49,178 bases of DNA. Origin: Candidatus Rokubacteria bacterium CSP1-6 (GTDB lineage: Bacteria; Methylomirabilota; Methylomirabilia; Rokubacteriales; CSP1-6). The DNA lies in NCBI GenBank assembly GCA_001443385.1, contig LDXP01000008.1:1-49178 (forward strand), given 5' to 3'. The translations under genes were made by a program, and so were the position numbers. Shown here in pieces: positions 26,050 to 35,881 of the stretch. The stretch's first letter is position 1. Each line of letters begins with the position of its first letter. The notes under the pieces are model-generated. The model ran no database searches, was not told where the DNA came from, and worked only from the letters and a program-made list of their open reading frames with translations.

Positions 26050-27789
26050 ATGGCACAAAGCAAAGTCGGACAGCCAGTTAGCCGGCGCCTGGGGGATCTC
26101 CTCGTCAACGAGGGCCTCATCACCCAGGAAAATCTGCAACGCGCCCTCGCCGAGCAGAAGGGCTCGAACGAGAAGCTCGGCTCGATCCTCGTCCGGCTCG
26201 GGCTCATCCAGGAAGATCAGCTGATCGGCTTCCTCTCCCGCCAGTATGGCATCCCGTCCATCACGCTCTCCCAGCTCGACATCGACCCCGAGGTCGTCAA
26301 GCTCGTGCCGGCCCAGATCGCCAAGAAGTACGAGGTGCTCCCCGTCAAGCGCACGGGCAACGCCCTGACGCTGGCCATGGCCGACCCGACGAACGTCTTC
26401 GCCCTCGACGATGTCGCCTTCATGACGAACCTCCAGGTCCTCCCGGTGGTAGCCTCCCAGGGCGCCATCCGCCAGACCATCGAGCGCCTCTACGAGCCGC
26501 AGGCCTCCGCCTTCAGCGAGGTCATCACCGCCATGGAGGGGGAAGCCCCCGACGTGGAGCTCGTGGAAGGCGGGGAGGATGTCGCGCCGTCGAAGATCGA
26601 CATCTTCGAGCTGAAGGACGCGTCCGAGGAGGCGCCGGTCGTCAAGCTGGTCAACCTCATCCTGACCGACGCCATCCGCCGGGGCGCCTCCGACATCCAC
26701 CTGGAGCCGTACGAAAAGGTGTTCCGGGTCCGCTACCGCATTGACGGCGTGCTGCAGGAAATGATGGCGCCGCCGAAGCGGCTCGAGGCCGCGCTTCTCT
26801 CCCGCGTGAAGATCATGTCCAACTTGGACATCGCCGAGCGCCGGCTCCCCCAGGACGGGCGGATCAAGATCCGCTACTCGAGCCGGGAGATCGATCTCCG
26901 CGTCTCCACGCTGCCGACGATCTTCGGCGAGAAGATCGTGATGCGAATCCTCGACAAAGAAGCGCTCACGCTCGATCTGGCGAAGCTTGGCTTCGACGAC
27001 TGGAGCATGGAGAACTTCAAGAAAGTGATCCACCAGCCCTACGGCATGATTCTGATCACCGGGCCAACCGGGTCCGGCAAGACGACGACCCTCTACTCCG
27101 CCGTCCACACCATCAACTCGCCGGACATCAACATCATGACCGCCGAGGACCCGGTGGAGTACAACCTGAAGGGGGTCAACCAGGTCCAGGTCAACGAGGA
27201 GATCGGACGCACCTTCTCCGCGGTCCTCCGGTCCTTCCTCCGCCAGGACCCCGACGTCATCCTGGTGGGCGAGACTCGCGACCTCGAGACCGCTCAGATC
27301 GCCATCCGCGCCGCTCTCACGGGCCACCTCGTCTTCTCCACCCTGCATACCAACGACGCCCCCGGCACCATCGCCCGGCTCCAGGACATGGGGATCCCGC
27401 CATTCCTGGTGGCCTCATCCATCCTCCTGGTGCTGGCCCAGCGCCTGGCGCGCCGGGTCTGCAAGGAGTGCCGGGAGCCCTACGAGGTTGACGAGGAGAG
27501 CCTGACGCCCTACGGCCACGTCCCCCAGGGGCTGGGGAGGGTCACCCTGTACAAGGGCAAGGGATGCCAGGCCTGCAACTTCACCGGGATGAAGGGGCGA
27601 ACGGCGATGTACGAGGTGATGGTGGTCAGCAGCGAGATCCGGGAGCTGATCCTGCGTGGCTCCAGCACCACCGAGCTGCGCGAGCTGGCACAGCAGCAGG
27701 GGATGAAAACCCTCCGCCAGGCGGGGCTCTTGAAAGTGCTCGAGGGGGCCACCACGGCGGAGGAGATTCTCCGCGTGACGATCGGCTAG
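26050..27789 (+). CDS. pilB: Type IV pilus extension ATPase PilB
   Basis: A 579-residue GspE/PilB-type motor ATPase that powers pilin polymerisation at the inner membrane. The N-terminal MshE/T2SSE-N domain (GDLLVNEGLITQENLQRALAEQKG) comes first. GASDIHLEPYEKVFRVRYRIDG leads the ATPase domain, with Walker A GPTGSGKTTTLYS near residue 338, an Asp box TAEDPVEY, and Walker B-like QDPDVILVGETRD. Zinc-binding CxxC pairs are in VCKECREPYEV and GCQACNFTGMKGR. Length is normal. It is the first gene of the pil locus and has a sigma-54 promoter. Confidence 0.97.
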   Translation: MAQSKVGQPVSRRLGDLLVNEGLITQENLQRALAEQKGSNEKLGSILVRLGLIQEDQLIGFLSRQYGIPSITLSQLDIDPEVVKLVPAQIAKKYEVLPVKRTGNALTLAMADPTNVFALDDVAFMTNLQVLPVVASQGAIRQTIERLYEPQASAFSEVITAMEGEAPDVELVEGGEDVAPSKIDIFELKDASEEAPVVKLVNLILTDAIRRGASDIHLEPYEKVFRVRYRIDGVLQEMMAPPKRLEAALLSRVKIMSNLDIAERRLPQDGRIKIRYSSREIDLRVSTLPTIFGEKIVMRILDKEALTLDLAKLGFDDWSMENFKKVIHQPYGMILITGPTGSGKTTTLYSAVHTINSPDINIMTAEDPVEYNLKGVNQVQVNEEIGRTFSAVLRSFLRQDPDVILVGETRDLETAQIAIRAALTGHLVFSTLHTNDAPGTIARLQDMGIPPFLVASSILLVLAQRLARRVCKECREPYEVDEESLTPYGHVPQGLGRVTLYKGKGCQACNFTGMKGRTAMYEVMVVSSEIRELILRGSSTTELRELAQQQGMKTLRQAGLLKVLEGATTAEEILRVTIG

Positions 27790-27852
27790 GCGACAGGCCG
27801 GAAACCCGGCACTCGGCGAATCTTCGACTTGAGAATAAAGGAACGGTGACAC

Positions 27853-28962
27853 ATGGCCGCGACGATGCACGAGCTGTTGACCATCCTGATCGACCGGGGG
27901 GGGTCTGACCTCCACCTCACGACCGGCACGTACCCCCAGATACGGCTGCACGGGAGGCTCGTCCCGCTGACCGAATTCGAAGTCCTGGCGCCGCAGGACA
28001 CGCAGCGCCTGGGCTACAGCGTCCTCAACGAAGGCCAGAAGCAGAAGTTCGAGGAGGAGAACGAGCTCGACCTGTCCTTCGGCATCCAGGGGCTGGCCCG
28101 CTTCCGGTCCAACGTCTTCCGCCAGCGGGGGGCGGTGGCGGCCGCGATCCGCGTGATCCCCTTCAAGATCCGCTCCTTCGACGACCTGGGGCTGCCCCCG
28201 GTGGTGGCGCAGCTCGCGGAGCGCCCGAAAGGACTCGTCCTCGTGACGGGCCCGACGGGCTCCGGGAAGTCCACGACGCTGGCGGCCATGCTCGACAAGA
28301 TCAACAACGAACGCTCGGACCATATCGTCACCATCGAGGATCCCATCGAGTTCGTTCACCAGCACAAGAAGTGCATGGTGAACCAGCGCGAGGTCACCTC
28401 GGACACCCACTCGTTCACCCAGGCGCTGAAGTACGTCCTCCGCCAGGATCCGGACGTCGTCCTGATCGGCGAGATGCGTGACCTGGAAACGATCTCCGCC
28501 GCCCTCACCATCGCCGAGACCGGCCACCTGACCCTGGCCACCCTGCACACGAACTCCTGCGCCCAAACCATGAACCGAGTCATCGACGTGTTCCCCCCCC
28601 ACCAGCAGCCCCAGGTCCGGTCCCAGCTCTCGCTGGTGCTCGAGGGCGTGCTCTCCCAGACCCTGATTCCCCGGGCCGACGGCAGGGGGCGCGTGATGGC
28701 GCTGGAGATCATGATCAACACCCCCGCCATCCGAAACCTGATCCGGGAAGAGAAGATCCACCAGATCTACTCCGCCATGCAGGCGGGGACGAAGTTCGGG
28801 ATGCAGACCCTGAACCAGTCCCTTGGCTCACTGGTCCAGCGGGGTCTTATCACCCGCGACGATGCCATGAACCGGTCGACGCTTCCCGACGAGCTCAACC
28901 AGCTCCTGTCCGGAATGGCGTCGCGCGTCGCGGCGGAAGCGACCCCGTTCGCGAGACACTGA
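27853..28962 (+). CDS. pilT: Type IV pilus retraction ATPase PilT
   Basis: A 369-residue hexameric ATPase that depolymerises pili for twitching and DNA uptake. GGSDLHLTTGTYPQIRLHGRL begins the N-terminal PAS-like domain. Walker A is GPTGSGKSTTLAAML near residue 135; the Asp box is TIEDPIEFVHQHKKCMVNQREV; Walker B-like is QDPDVVLIGEMRDLET; the His box is LATLHTNSCAQTMNRVIDVFP. The C-terminal AIRNLIREEKIHQIYSAMQ is the conserved retraction motif of PilT. AAAGGAA precedes the ATG. It lies 63 bases after pilB and 16 before pilC. Confidence 0.97.
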   Translation: MAATMHELLTILIDRGGSDLHLTTGTYPQIRLHGRLVPLTEFEVLAPQDTQRLGYSVLNEGQKQKFEEENELDLSFGIQGLARFRSNVFRQRGAVAAAIRVIPFKIRSFDDLGLPPVVAQLAERPKGLVLVTGPTGSGKSTTLAAMLDKINNERSDHIVTIEDPIEFVHQHKKCMVNQREVTSDTHSFTQALKYVLRQDPDVVLIGEMRDLETISAALTIAETGHLTLATLHTNSCAQTMNRVIDVFPPHQQPQVRSQLSLVLEGVLSQTLIPRADGRGRVMALEIMINTPAIRNLIREEKIHQIYSAMQAGTKFGMQTLNQSLGSLVQRGLITRDDAMNRSTLPDELNQLLSGMASRVAAEATPFARH

Positions 28963-28978
28963 GGAGGAGGGAGTCGCG

Positions 28979-30192
28979 ATGCCGTTCTTCGCTTATCAGG
29001 GACGCACCACCCAGGGCTCCACCGCCGGCGAGATCGAAGCGCCCGACCGCACGGCCGCCGTCGCGGAGCTGCGCCGCAAGGCCATCCTGGTCACCCAGAT
29101 CAAGGAAAAGGCCGGCGGGCCGGCGAGGGCCGCCGGCGTCGGTGGGCGCTTCGGCGGCAAGGTCAAGGACAAGGAGATGGCGATCTTCACCCGCCAGTTC
29201 TCCACGATGGTGGACGCGGGGCTTCCCCTGGTGCAGTGCCTGACGATCCTGGCCGAGCAGAGCGAATCGAAGACCCTCCGCACGGTGACGTCCAGGGTGG
29301 CCGGAAGCGTGGAGGCGGGGTCCACCCCGCCGACGCCCTCCGGAGGCACCCGAAGACCTTCGACGAGCTGTACGTGAACCTGGTCGAGGTCGGAGAGGCG
29401 GGCGGTATCCTGGACACGGTCCTCCAGCGGCTGTCCGTCTACATCGAAAAGGCTGCGGCCCTGAAGCGGAAGGTCAAGTCCGCCATGATCTACCCCCTGA
29501 CCATCGTCGGCGTCGCGTTCATCGTGGTTATCTTCATGCTCACCTTCGTCATCCCGACATTCGCCAAGATGTTCGCCGGCATGGGGGCCGATCTCCCCCT
29601 GCCCACGCTGATCGTCATCAGGCTCTCCGACTTTGCGACCCGCTTCTGGTGGCTCATCCTCGGGGGCGCCATCGGCATCGTGGTCGGGATCCGCGCCTAC
29701 TACAGGACGGAGGGCGGGCGATCGCTCATCGACGCCCTCGTGCTCAAGCTTCCCGTGTTCGGCACGCTGATCCGAAAGGTGTCGGTGGCCCGCTTCACCC
29801 GCACCCTCGGCACGCTGGTCTCGTCCGGCGTCCCGATCCTGGAGGGTCTTCGCATTACCGCGCGGACGGCGGGCAACCGTGTCGTGGAGCGGGCGGTGCT
29901 GGAGACCCGCGCCTCCGTCACCGCCGGGAAGACGCTGGCGGAGCCGCTGAAGGCTTCCACGGTCTTCCCCCCCATGGTCGTGCAGATGATCTCGGTGGGC
30001 GAGCAGACGGGCGCCCTGGACGCGATGCTGAACAAGATCGCCGACTTCTACGACGACGAGGTGGACACTGCCGTCACCGCGCTCACGGCCCTGCTCGAGC
30101 CGATGATGATCGTGTTCCTGGGCGTGGTCATCGGCGGCCTGGTCATCGCCATGTACCTCCCGATCTTCAGGCTGGTGACCCTGGTCAAATAG
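28979..30192 (+). pseudogene. pilC: Type IV pilus platform protein PilC, apparent frameshift
   Basis: The inner-membrane platform for PilB/PilT. The first frame (28979-29377) carries the N-terminal GspF domain (MPFFAYQGRTTQGSTAGEIEA, IFTRQFSTMVDAGLPLVQCL) and goes out of register after SVEAGSTP. The family sequence resumes in another frame at ADALRRHPKTFDELYVNLVEVGEAGG and runs to 30192 with the membrane segments (PLTIVGVAFIVVIFMLTFVIPTFAKM) and second GspF repeat (RFTRTLGTLVSSGVPILEGL). One base appears missing at about 29327-29329 in TCCACCCCGCC. Joined, the product is ~404 residues, normal for PilC. Both halves are otherwise well conserved, so a read or assembly error or very recent mutation is most likely. 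It needs raw-read checking before being called broken. Confidence 0.9.
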
Positions 30193-30195
30193 CGA

Positions 30196-31842
30196 GTGGC
30201 AGTGCTCGAGGTCCCCAACCTCTCGGCAGTCCTACGCGGACTCAGCGTCGCGCGGCTGCTGGCGGCCGGCCTGCTCCTGGGCATGGGGGCCCTCCTCAGA
30301 CTGTGGGGAAGCCTCCTTTACCCGTTCCTTCCCTTCGCGCTGTGCCTCGCCGGCGCCGGGACGGCGTCGGTGATCTTCCTCCTCCTCCAGCCCGCGGCGG
30401 GAAACCTGCGGCGCTTCGCCTGGCTGCAGCTGATCCTCGACAGCCTGGTGGTGACGGCCATCGTCGCGTTCACCGGCGGGCCCCGGAGCATCTTCACATT
30501 CCTGTACGTGCTCGTCGTCACGGCGGCCTGCGTGGTGCTGGCGCGCCCGGGAGGGCTCGCCATCGCAGCCCTGTCCAGCCTCCTGTACACGGCGCTCGTG
30601 CTGAGTCGTACCGCGCTCTCCCTGCTCGTCGAGCCCACGGAAACGACCGCCCTGGAGGTCATGACGATCTTCCTCAACACGGCGGCCTTCCTGGTCGTCG
30701 GCGTCCTCGCCGGATCGCTCGGGGAGCGGTACCACGTCATGCATCGCGCCCTGGCGGACCAGAGCAAGGACCTCTCCGACCTCCAGGCCTTCAAGGACCT
30801 CATGTTCGAGTCCCTGGGCTCCGGCCTCGTCGGGATGGACCTCGAGCGGCGAATCACGGCCCTCAACCGCGCCGCCGAGGAGATCACCAGCTACCAGGCG
30901 GCCGAGGCCGTGGGACGCCGCTGGGAATCCGTCTTCGGTGACGGGATCCCCCCGGACGAGATCGACCTCGCCGCGCGCGTCGAGGGCTGGCAGGTCCGGC
31001 GCTACGAGATGCGGCTCCGGCGCAAGGACGGGCGGGAAGTTCCCCTGGGAATTTCGTTCTGGCCCCTCCGATCGGGCCGGGGAGAGCTGGCCGGCATCAT
31101 CGGCGTCTTCCAGGATCTCTCGAGCATCAAGCAGATGGAGGAGCGGATGCGCCAGGCGGACCGCCTCGCGACCATCGGGCGCCTGGCGGCCAACATCGCC
31201 CACGAGATCCGGAATCCGCTGGCGTCGATGTCGGGCGCCATCGAGGTGCTAACCCGGGAGCTGCCCCGCGGCGGGCCCCATGACCGTCTTATCGAGATCG
31301 TGCTGCACGAATCGGATCGGCTGAATCAGATCGTCAAGGAGTTCCTCGAATACGCGCGTCCGGCTCCCCTGCATCCCCTGCCGATGAACGTGGGGGAGGT
31401 GCTCGACGAGGTCCTGCTGCTGCTCGAGCACCGGGCCCTCCCCCCGGATCTGAAGATCGCGCGGGAGTACGACGGCACGGCGACCGCGCGCGTGGACCCC
31501 CAGCAGTTCCGCCAGGCCATCTGGAACCTCTGCATCAACGCCCTGGAGGCCATGCCGGCGGGAGGAGAGCTCCGCATCGGGGCCGGGATCGTGACCCAGC
31601 GGAAGACCAGGAAGCTGGAGGTTTGGGTGGCCGACACCGGAACCGGGATCGACCCGGAGAGCCTCCTGCACATTTTTGAGCCCTTCTTTTCCACCAAGCC
31701 CGCGGGCAGCGGGATCGGCCTCGCGCTGGTCCATCGGGTGATCCAGGACCACGGCGGCGACATCGAAGTGCGAAGCGAACCCGGAGTCGGGACGACGTTC
31801 ACCCTCCGGCTGCCCCTGGCCGAATCCGCCCGCGACGCCTGA
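30196..31842 (+). CDS. pilS: Sensor histidine kinase PilS
   Basis: A 548-residue membrane kinase. About six N-terminal membrane segments (LLAAGLLLGMGALLRLWGSL, LVVTAIVAFTG, FLYVLVVTAACVVLA and others) are followed by a PAS domain (FKDLMFESLGSGLVGMDLERRITALNRAAEE). The dimerisation domain has the phospho-accepting His336 in NIAHEIRNPLASMSGAIEVL, and the catalytic domain has NALEAMPAGG, VADTGTGI and GSGIGLALVHRVI. In Pseudomonas PilS senses pilin in the membrane and controls PilR; the same architecture here supports that role. The GTG start is 3 bases after pilC and pilR follows 11 bases later. Confidence 0.94.
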   Translation: MAVLEVPNLSAVLRGLSVARLLAAGLLLGMGALLRLWGSLLYPFLPFALCLAGAGTASVIFLLLQPAAGNLRRFAWLQLILDSLVVTAIVAFTGGPRSIFTFLYVLVVTAACVVLARPGGLAIAALSSLLYTALVLSRTALSLLVEPTETTALEVMTIFLNTAAFLVVGVLAGSLGERYHVMHRALADQSKDLSDLQAFKDLMFESLGSGLVGMDLERRITALNRAAEEITSYQAAEAVGRRWESVFGDGIPPDEIDLAARVEGWQVRRYEMRLRRKDGREVPLGISFWPLRSGRGELAGIIGVFQDLSSIKQMEERMRQADRLATIGRLAANIAHEIRNPLASMSGAIEVLTRELPRGGPHDRLIEIVLHESDRLNQIVKEFLEYARPAPLHPLPMNVGEVLDEVLLLLEHRALPPDLKIAREYDGTATARVDPQQFRQAIWNLCINALEAMPAGGELRIGAGIVTQRKTRKLEVWVADTGTGIDPESLLHIFEPFFSTKPAGSGIGLALVHRVIQDHGGDIEVRSEPGVGTTFTLRLPLAESARDA

Positions 31843-31853
31843 GGCATCCGACC

Positions 31854-33251
<1,398 letters not shown>

Positions 33252-33278
33252 CGTTTTTTGACGGGGCCGCCAACAGAT

Positions 33279-33308
33279 TGCGTCAGCGTTCGGACCGGAA
33301 TCGACGCA
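33279..33308 (+). promoter_or_regulatory. Inverted repeat upstream of the pilA promoter
   Basis: TGCGTC - 18 bases - GACGCA, centred about 127 bases upstream of the transcription start expected from the sigma-54 motif at 33394. The distance matches the candidate enhancer site of pilB, but the sequence is not the same. Confidence 0.3.
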
Positions 33309-33393
33309 GAGACTAGCCCGGGGTGGTTCCAAATCGCTCGTCTTTCCCACCACTTACCCTGAGAGCCGTCCACCGGAGCGTATCCCCGATCCC

Positions 33394-33409
33394 TGGCATC
33401 GAACCTGCA
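33394..33409 (+). promoter_or_regulatory. Sigma-54 promoter of pilA
   Basis: TGGCATCGAACCTGCA: GG-N10-GC geometry and the same TGGCATC-N4-CTGCA variant as the pilB promoter. It lies about 105 bases upstream of the pilA start, giving a ~95-base leader. PilS/PilR-sigma-54 control of pilA is well established in Pseudomonas and Myxococcus. Confidence 0.8.
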
Positions 33410-33514
33410 GGATAACCGGGCAGGGATGAGGGAACTCATAGGCTCCCTCGAACGCTCGGAGGACAAAGGGTCCTCGGAATCCCTAAACCGAGAGAAAAAA
33501 GGAGGATGACTCAG

Positions 33515-33988
33515 ATGATGAAGTGGTGGAGGAAGCGGGTGACCTTCGGTAACCGACGGGGCTTCACGCTCATCGAGTTGATGATCGTGGTGGCCATCAT
33601 CGGGATCCTGGCGGCGATCGCGGTGCCGCTGTACCAGAACATCCAGTCACGGGCGCGGACCGCGAAGGCCCAGGCCGATACGCGCTCGATCGCCTCGGCG
33701 ATCGTCCAGTATTCCGCCCACTGCGGCGATTACCCAGCAAGCGCTGGCGATAGCTGCATGGGCCCCTTGCCGGGCGCTGGCGGCGCCCTCTATGCCGCGG
33801 GCGGCCTGACTGGGGTGGTGACCAATTCTGGCAACCAGACGGCTGGCCCGTTCTTCTCGGCGAATCCCGTTCCCCCCGCCGGCTGGGGCGCAGCCTATCT
33901 CGTCGCGTACCCGGCGCCAGGCACGTTCTCGGTCACCGCGACCCCGACCAACGGCGACAACAGCGGCAACCCGGTCGTAGCTCCGTAG
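33515..33988 (+). CDS. pilA: Major type IV pilin PilA
   Basis: A 157-residue prepilin. The basic leader ([16 protein letters not shown]) is cleaved before [25 protein letters not shown]; Glu at +5 is present. The mature protein is ~140 residues with two Cys close together after the N-terminal helix ([16 protein letters not shown]) rather than a C-terminal disulfide loop, and a Pro/Gly/Asn-rich C-terminus. It therefore resembles short GspG-like pilins. The track ATG at 33506 abuts the GGAGG site with no spacing; ATG 33515 is 9 bases from GGAGG and is preferred (33518 also possible). It is flanked by a sigma-54 promoter and a strong terminator, so it can be expressed alone at high level. Confidence 0.95.
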   Translation: MMKWWRKRVTFGNRRGFTLIELMIVVAIIGILAAIAVPLYQNIQSRARTAKAQADTRSIASAIVQYSAHCGDYPASAGDSCMGPLPGAGGALYAAGGLTGVVTNSGNQTAGPFFSANPVPPAGWGAAYLVAYPAPGTFSVTATPTNGDNSGNPVVAP

Positions 33989-34012
33989 CTGAGACCGCAA
34001 GCCCAAACGACG

Positions 34013-34045
34013 GAGGGGAGGCCAAAATCTGGCCTCCCCTCTTTG
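34013..34045 (+). terminator. Rho-independent terminator of pilA
   Basis: A 12-bp perfect stem (GAGGGGAGGCCA/TGGCCTCCCCTC) with a 5-base loop, followed by TTTGT, 24 bases after the pilA stop. Confidence 0.85.
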
Positions 34046-34117
34046 TCTCCCGGGTGGGGCTGCTGGAAAGGACCCCCCCACTGTGATAGAGGACAGAGAG
34101 GATGGAGGAGGCTCCGC

Positions 34118-34240
34118 GTGGCGCGGTTCGTGCACCGAAGAGGCCCTCGCGGCTTCACGCTCATCGAGCTTCTGGTCGTCGTGGATATCATCGGGATCCT
34201 GGCGGCCAGCGGCGACGGAACCGTGGTGACGGTGCCGTGA
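34118..34240 (+). pseudogene. Truncated pilin: prepilin N-terminus only (40 residues)
   Basis: A 40-codon frame from a GTG preceded by GGAGGAG: MARFVHRRGPRG then FTLIELLVVVDIIGILAAS, ending GDGTVVTVP. It has a complete prepilin leader, cleavage site and hydrophobic helix with Glu+5, but no globular domain. An Asp replaces the usual Ala in the membrane helix (VVVDIIG). Most likely a decayed pseudopilin gene whose 3' part was deleted. The intact ribosome binding site leaves open a small membrane peptide handled by PilD, whose gene starts 22 bases later. The track start at 34043 lies in the pilA terminator and is not credible. Confidence 0.7.
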
Positions 34241-34262
34241 GGCCCGCGGTGGCGAGGAAGGC

Positions 34263-35027
34263 ATGATGGTGGCGGGTGCCCTCGCGCTGGGAGGAATCGT
34301 GGGGAGCTTCCTCAACGTCTGCGCCTCGCGCCTCCCCAATGGGAGAAGCCTCTGGAGGCCCGGCTCGGCCTGCCCCGCCTGCGCGCACCCCATCCGCTGG
34401 TACGACAACGTGCCCGTCCTCAGCTTTATGGTCCTCCGGGGGCGTTGCCGGGACTGCCGCGCGCCTATCGCGTGGCGGTATCCGGGCGTGGAGTTCGGAA
34501 CGGCGCTGCTCTTCGCCCTCGCCTACGTCCACCTCGGGCTCGGCTGGGAGCTGGCCCTCGCCTTCGTCTTCCTTTCGGCGCTCATGGTCATCACGGTCAT
34601 CGACCTCGAGCACCAGCTGATCCCGGACCGGATCACCCTGCCGGTCATCGCGGCCGGCTTTCTGGCCAGCGTGGTCCTGGGCCGGCCCTCCTGGCCCCAT
34701 TCGCTCCTGGGCATCGTCGTGGGCGGAGGAATCATCTACGCGATCATCCTGGGCAGCCGGCTGGTCATGGGGGTGGAAGGGATGGGCGGAGGCGATATCA
34801 CGCTTGCCGCCATGCTCGGCGCGTTTCTCGGCTGGAAACTTTTGCTCCTCGGCCTGTTTCTGGCGGTGCTGCTCGGAGCCGGCGTTGCCGTGGCGCTCCT
34901 GGCCACCGGCCGGAGAGGCGGGAAGGATCCGATCCCCTTCGGCCCATTCCTGGCCTTGGGGGGCGCGGTCAGTCTGTTTTGGGGGAAGGAGATCCTGCAA
35001 TGGTACCTCAGAGGATTCGTCGGCTAG
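34263..35027 (+). CDS. pilD: Prepilin peptidase / N-methyltransferase PilD
   Basis: A 254-residue polytopic inner-membrane aspartic protease (A24 family) that cleaves prepilin leaders and methylates the new N-terminus. The N-terminal methyltransferase part has GSFLNVCASRLPNG and two CxxC pairs (CPAC, CRDC). The catalytic Asp residues are in VITVIDLEHQLIPDRITLP and GMGGGDITLAAMLGAFLG. Length is normal. It starts ATG-ATG after GAGGAAGG, and its last 28 bases overlap the next pilin-like gene. Confidence 0.96.
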   Translation: MMVAGALALGGIVGSFLNVCASRLPNGRSLWRPGSACPACAHPIRWYDNVPVLSFMVLRGRCRDCRAPIAWRYPGVEFGTALLFALAYVHLGLGWELALAFVFLSALMVITVIDLEHQLIPDRITLPVIAAGFLASVVLGRPSWPHSLLGIVVGGGIIYAIILGSRLVMGVEGMGGGDITLAAMLGAFLGWKLLLLGLFLAVLLGAGVAVALLATGRRGGKDPIPFGPFLALGGAVSLFWGKEILQWYLRGFVG

Positions 35028-35485
35028 ATCGGGGAGGCTGGAGCCTCCTGGAACTCTTGGTGGTGGTCGCCATCATCGGGATTCTCGCCGCGATCGCGAT
35101 CCCGCTGTTCGCCAGCTATTGGCGGAGCGCGGCGGTCAGGGCGGGAGCCCAGGAGATGCGCACCGCCCTGCTCCAGGCCAAGCAGCTCGCCATCACGCGG
35201 CGCCAGCCCATCTGCGTCCTGCCCGTCGCAGCTCCCGTCAACGGGTACCAGTTCCGCCAGAACAACTGCGCTGGCGCGGTCGTCCCCCTCCAGTTCACGC
35301 CCGGGGCCTTGGCGGGGGGAACCTTCCGCCTCCAGAACAACGTCACGGTCGCCGCCCTCGCAGGGCCCCCCGTCTTCACCCCGCTCGGCGCGGCCGCCCC
35401 GGGCGGACAGTTCCGGGTGACCGGCCCGAGCGGCGATGCCCTTACCATCACGGTCTCGGCGGCCGGTCGCGTCACCTCCCCTTAG
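35000..35485 (+). CDS. GspH/FimT-family minor pseudopilin
   Basis: A 161-residue prepilin-like protein. The leader MVPQRIRRLDRGG is followed by [28 protein letters not shown]. The residue after the processing Gly is Trp rather than Phe or Met, which is unusual; Glu+5 is kept (W-S-L-L-E). The body (AQEMRTALLQAKQLAITRRQPICVLP, then strand-rich) is GspH/FimT-like. FimT-type pilins prime pilus assembly and in some species bind DNA. It starts at an ATG inside pilD with AAGGAGAT upstream, so it is coupled to pilD. The track frame 34445-35485 is mostly shadow before this point. A strong terminator follows. Confidence 0.88.
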   Translation: MVPQRIRRLDRGGWSLLELLVVVAIIGILAAIAIPLFASYWRSAAVRAGAQEMRTALLQAKQLAITRRQPICVLPVAAPVNGYQFRQNNCAGAVVPLQFTPGALAGGTFRLQNNVTVAALAGPPVFTPLGAAAPGGQFRVTGPSGDALTITVSAAGRVTSP

Positions 35486-35496
35486 AACCTCGGGCC

Positions 35497-35531
35497 AAAG
35501 AGGGCCGGAGACCGGGTCTCCGGCCCTCTTT
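35497..35531. terminator. Strong terminator after the pilD-fimT unit
   Basis: A 16-bp perfect stem (AAAGAGGGCCGGAGAC/GTCTCCGGCCCTCTTT) with a 3-base loop, 12 bases after the pseudopilin stop. A-rich and T-rich ends allow function in both directions. It separates the pilin/pilD unit from pilMNOPQ. Confidence 0.85.
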
Positions 35532-35535
35532 GAAT

Positions 35536-35575
35536 CCTGTCAGTAGCAAGACACCCTCTCAGACACCTGTCAGTA
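35536..35575 (+). repeat. Direct repeat CCTGTCAGTA (candidate regulator site)
   Basis: Two exact copies of CCTGTCAGTA with a 30-base period, about 100 bases upstream of the start expected from the sigma-54-like motif at 35637. CTGTC fits the TGTC-containing PilR sites recalled from Pseudomonas. In the 502-base gap 35486-35987 I otherwise see the terminator, the two promoters and no convincing gene. Confidence 0.4.
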
Positions 35576-35636
35576 TCCCTTGCCTCTCCTCGGCCGGGCG
35601 CCCCCGGAAACCCCTTGGTATGTCATCTCTATGGCC

Positions 35637-35652
35637 TGGCACATGCGATGCA
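35637..35652 (+). promoter_or_regulatory. Possible sigma-54 promoter upstream of pilMNOPQ
   Basis: TGGCACATGCGATGCA: TGGCAC and the GG-N10-GC spacing are right, with ATGC in place of TTGC. It lies about 335 bases before pilM, which is far, so it may drive a long leader or be fortuitous. Confidence 0.45.
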
Positions 35653-35851
35653 TTCCCATCGTCCGAGAGTCTGGGACTGATGGCAGCGACTCACAGAACG
35701 AACCGGGCCGACGGCCGCCCTGCAGGGACCTGGGGGCGTGGATCCTCAGGCCGGCCCCATCCACCCCTCCGCGTCGAAAACCCCTAGCCATTGCCCCTCC
35801 CCGGGCAACCCTCCAGTCCCCGTTGTGGTAAGGGCAATGTCCAGAGAAAAG

Positions 35852-35881
35852 TTGACTTTAAAAAATCGAACTACCTATAAT
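35852..35881 (+). promoter_or_regulatory. Sigma-70 promoter of pilMNOPQ
   Basis: TTGACT - 18 bases - TATAAT in a strikingly A/T-rich patch, about 106 bases upstream of the pilM ATG. Probably the basal promoter of the alignment and secretin operon. Confidence 0.75.

Noticed and set aside
29321-29332. Programmed -1 frameshift in pilC
   Set aside because: No slippery heptamer in the right frame and no obvious stimulatory structure; a base error or recent deletion explains it better.
34043-34240. Track start of the pilin stub at 34043
   Set aside because: It begins in the terminator loop region of pilA; the GTG at 34118 with GGAGGAG is the credible start.
35580-35831. 83-residue ORF in the pilM upstream gap
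   Set aside because: No family likeness, no ribosome binding site, Pro/Arg-rich composition typical of random GC-rich frames; it overlaps promoter-like elements.
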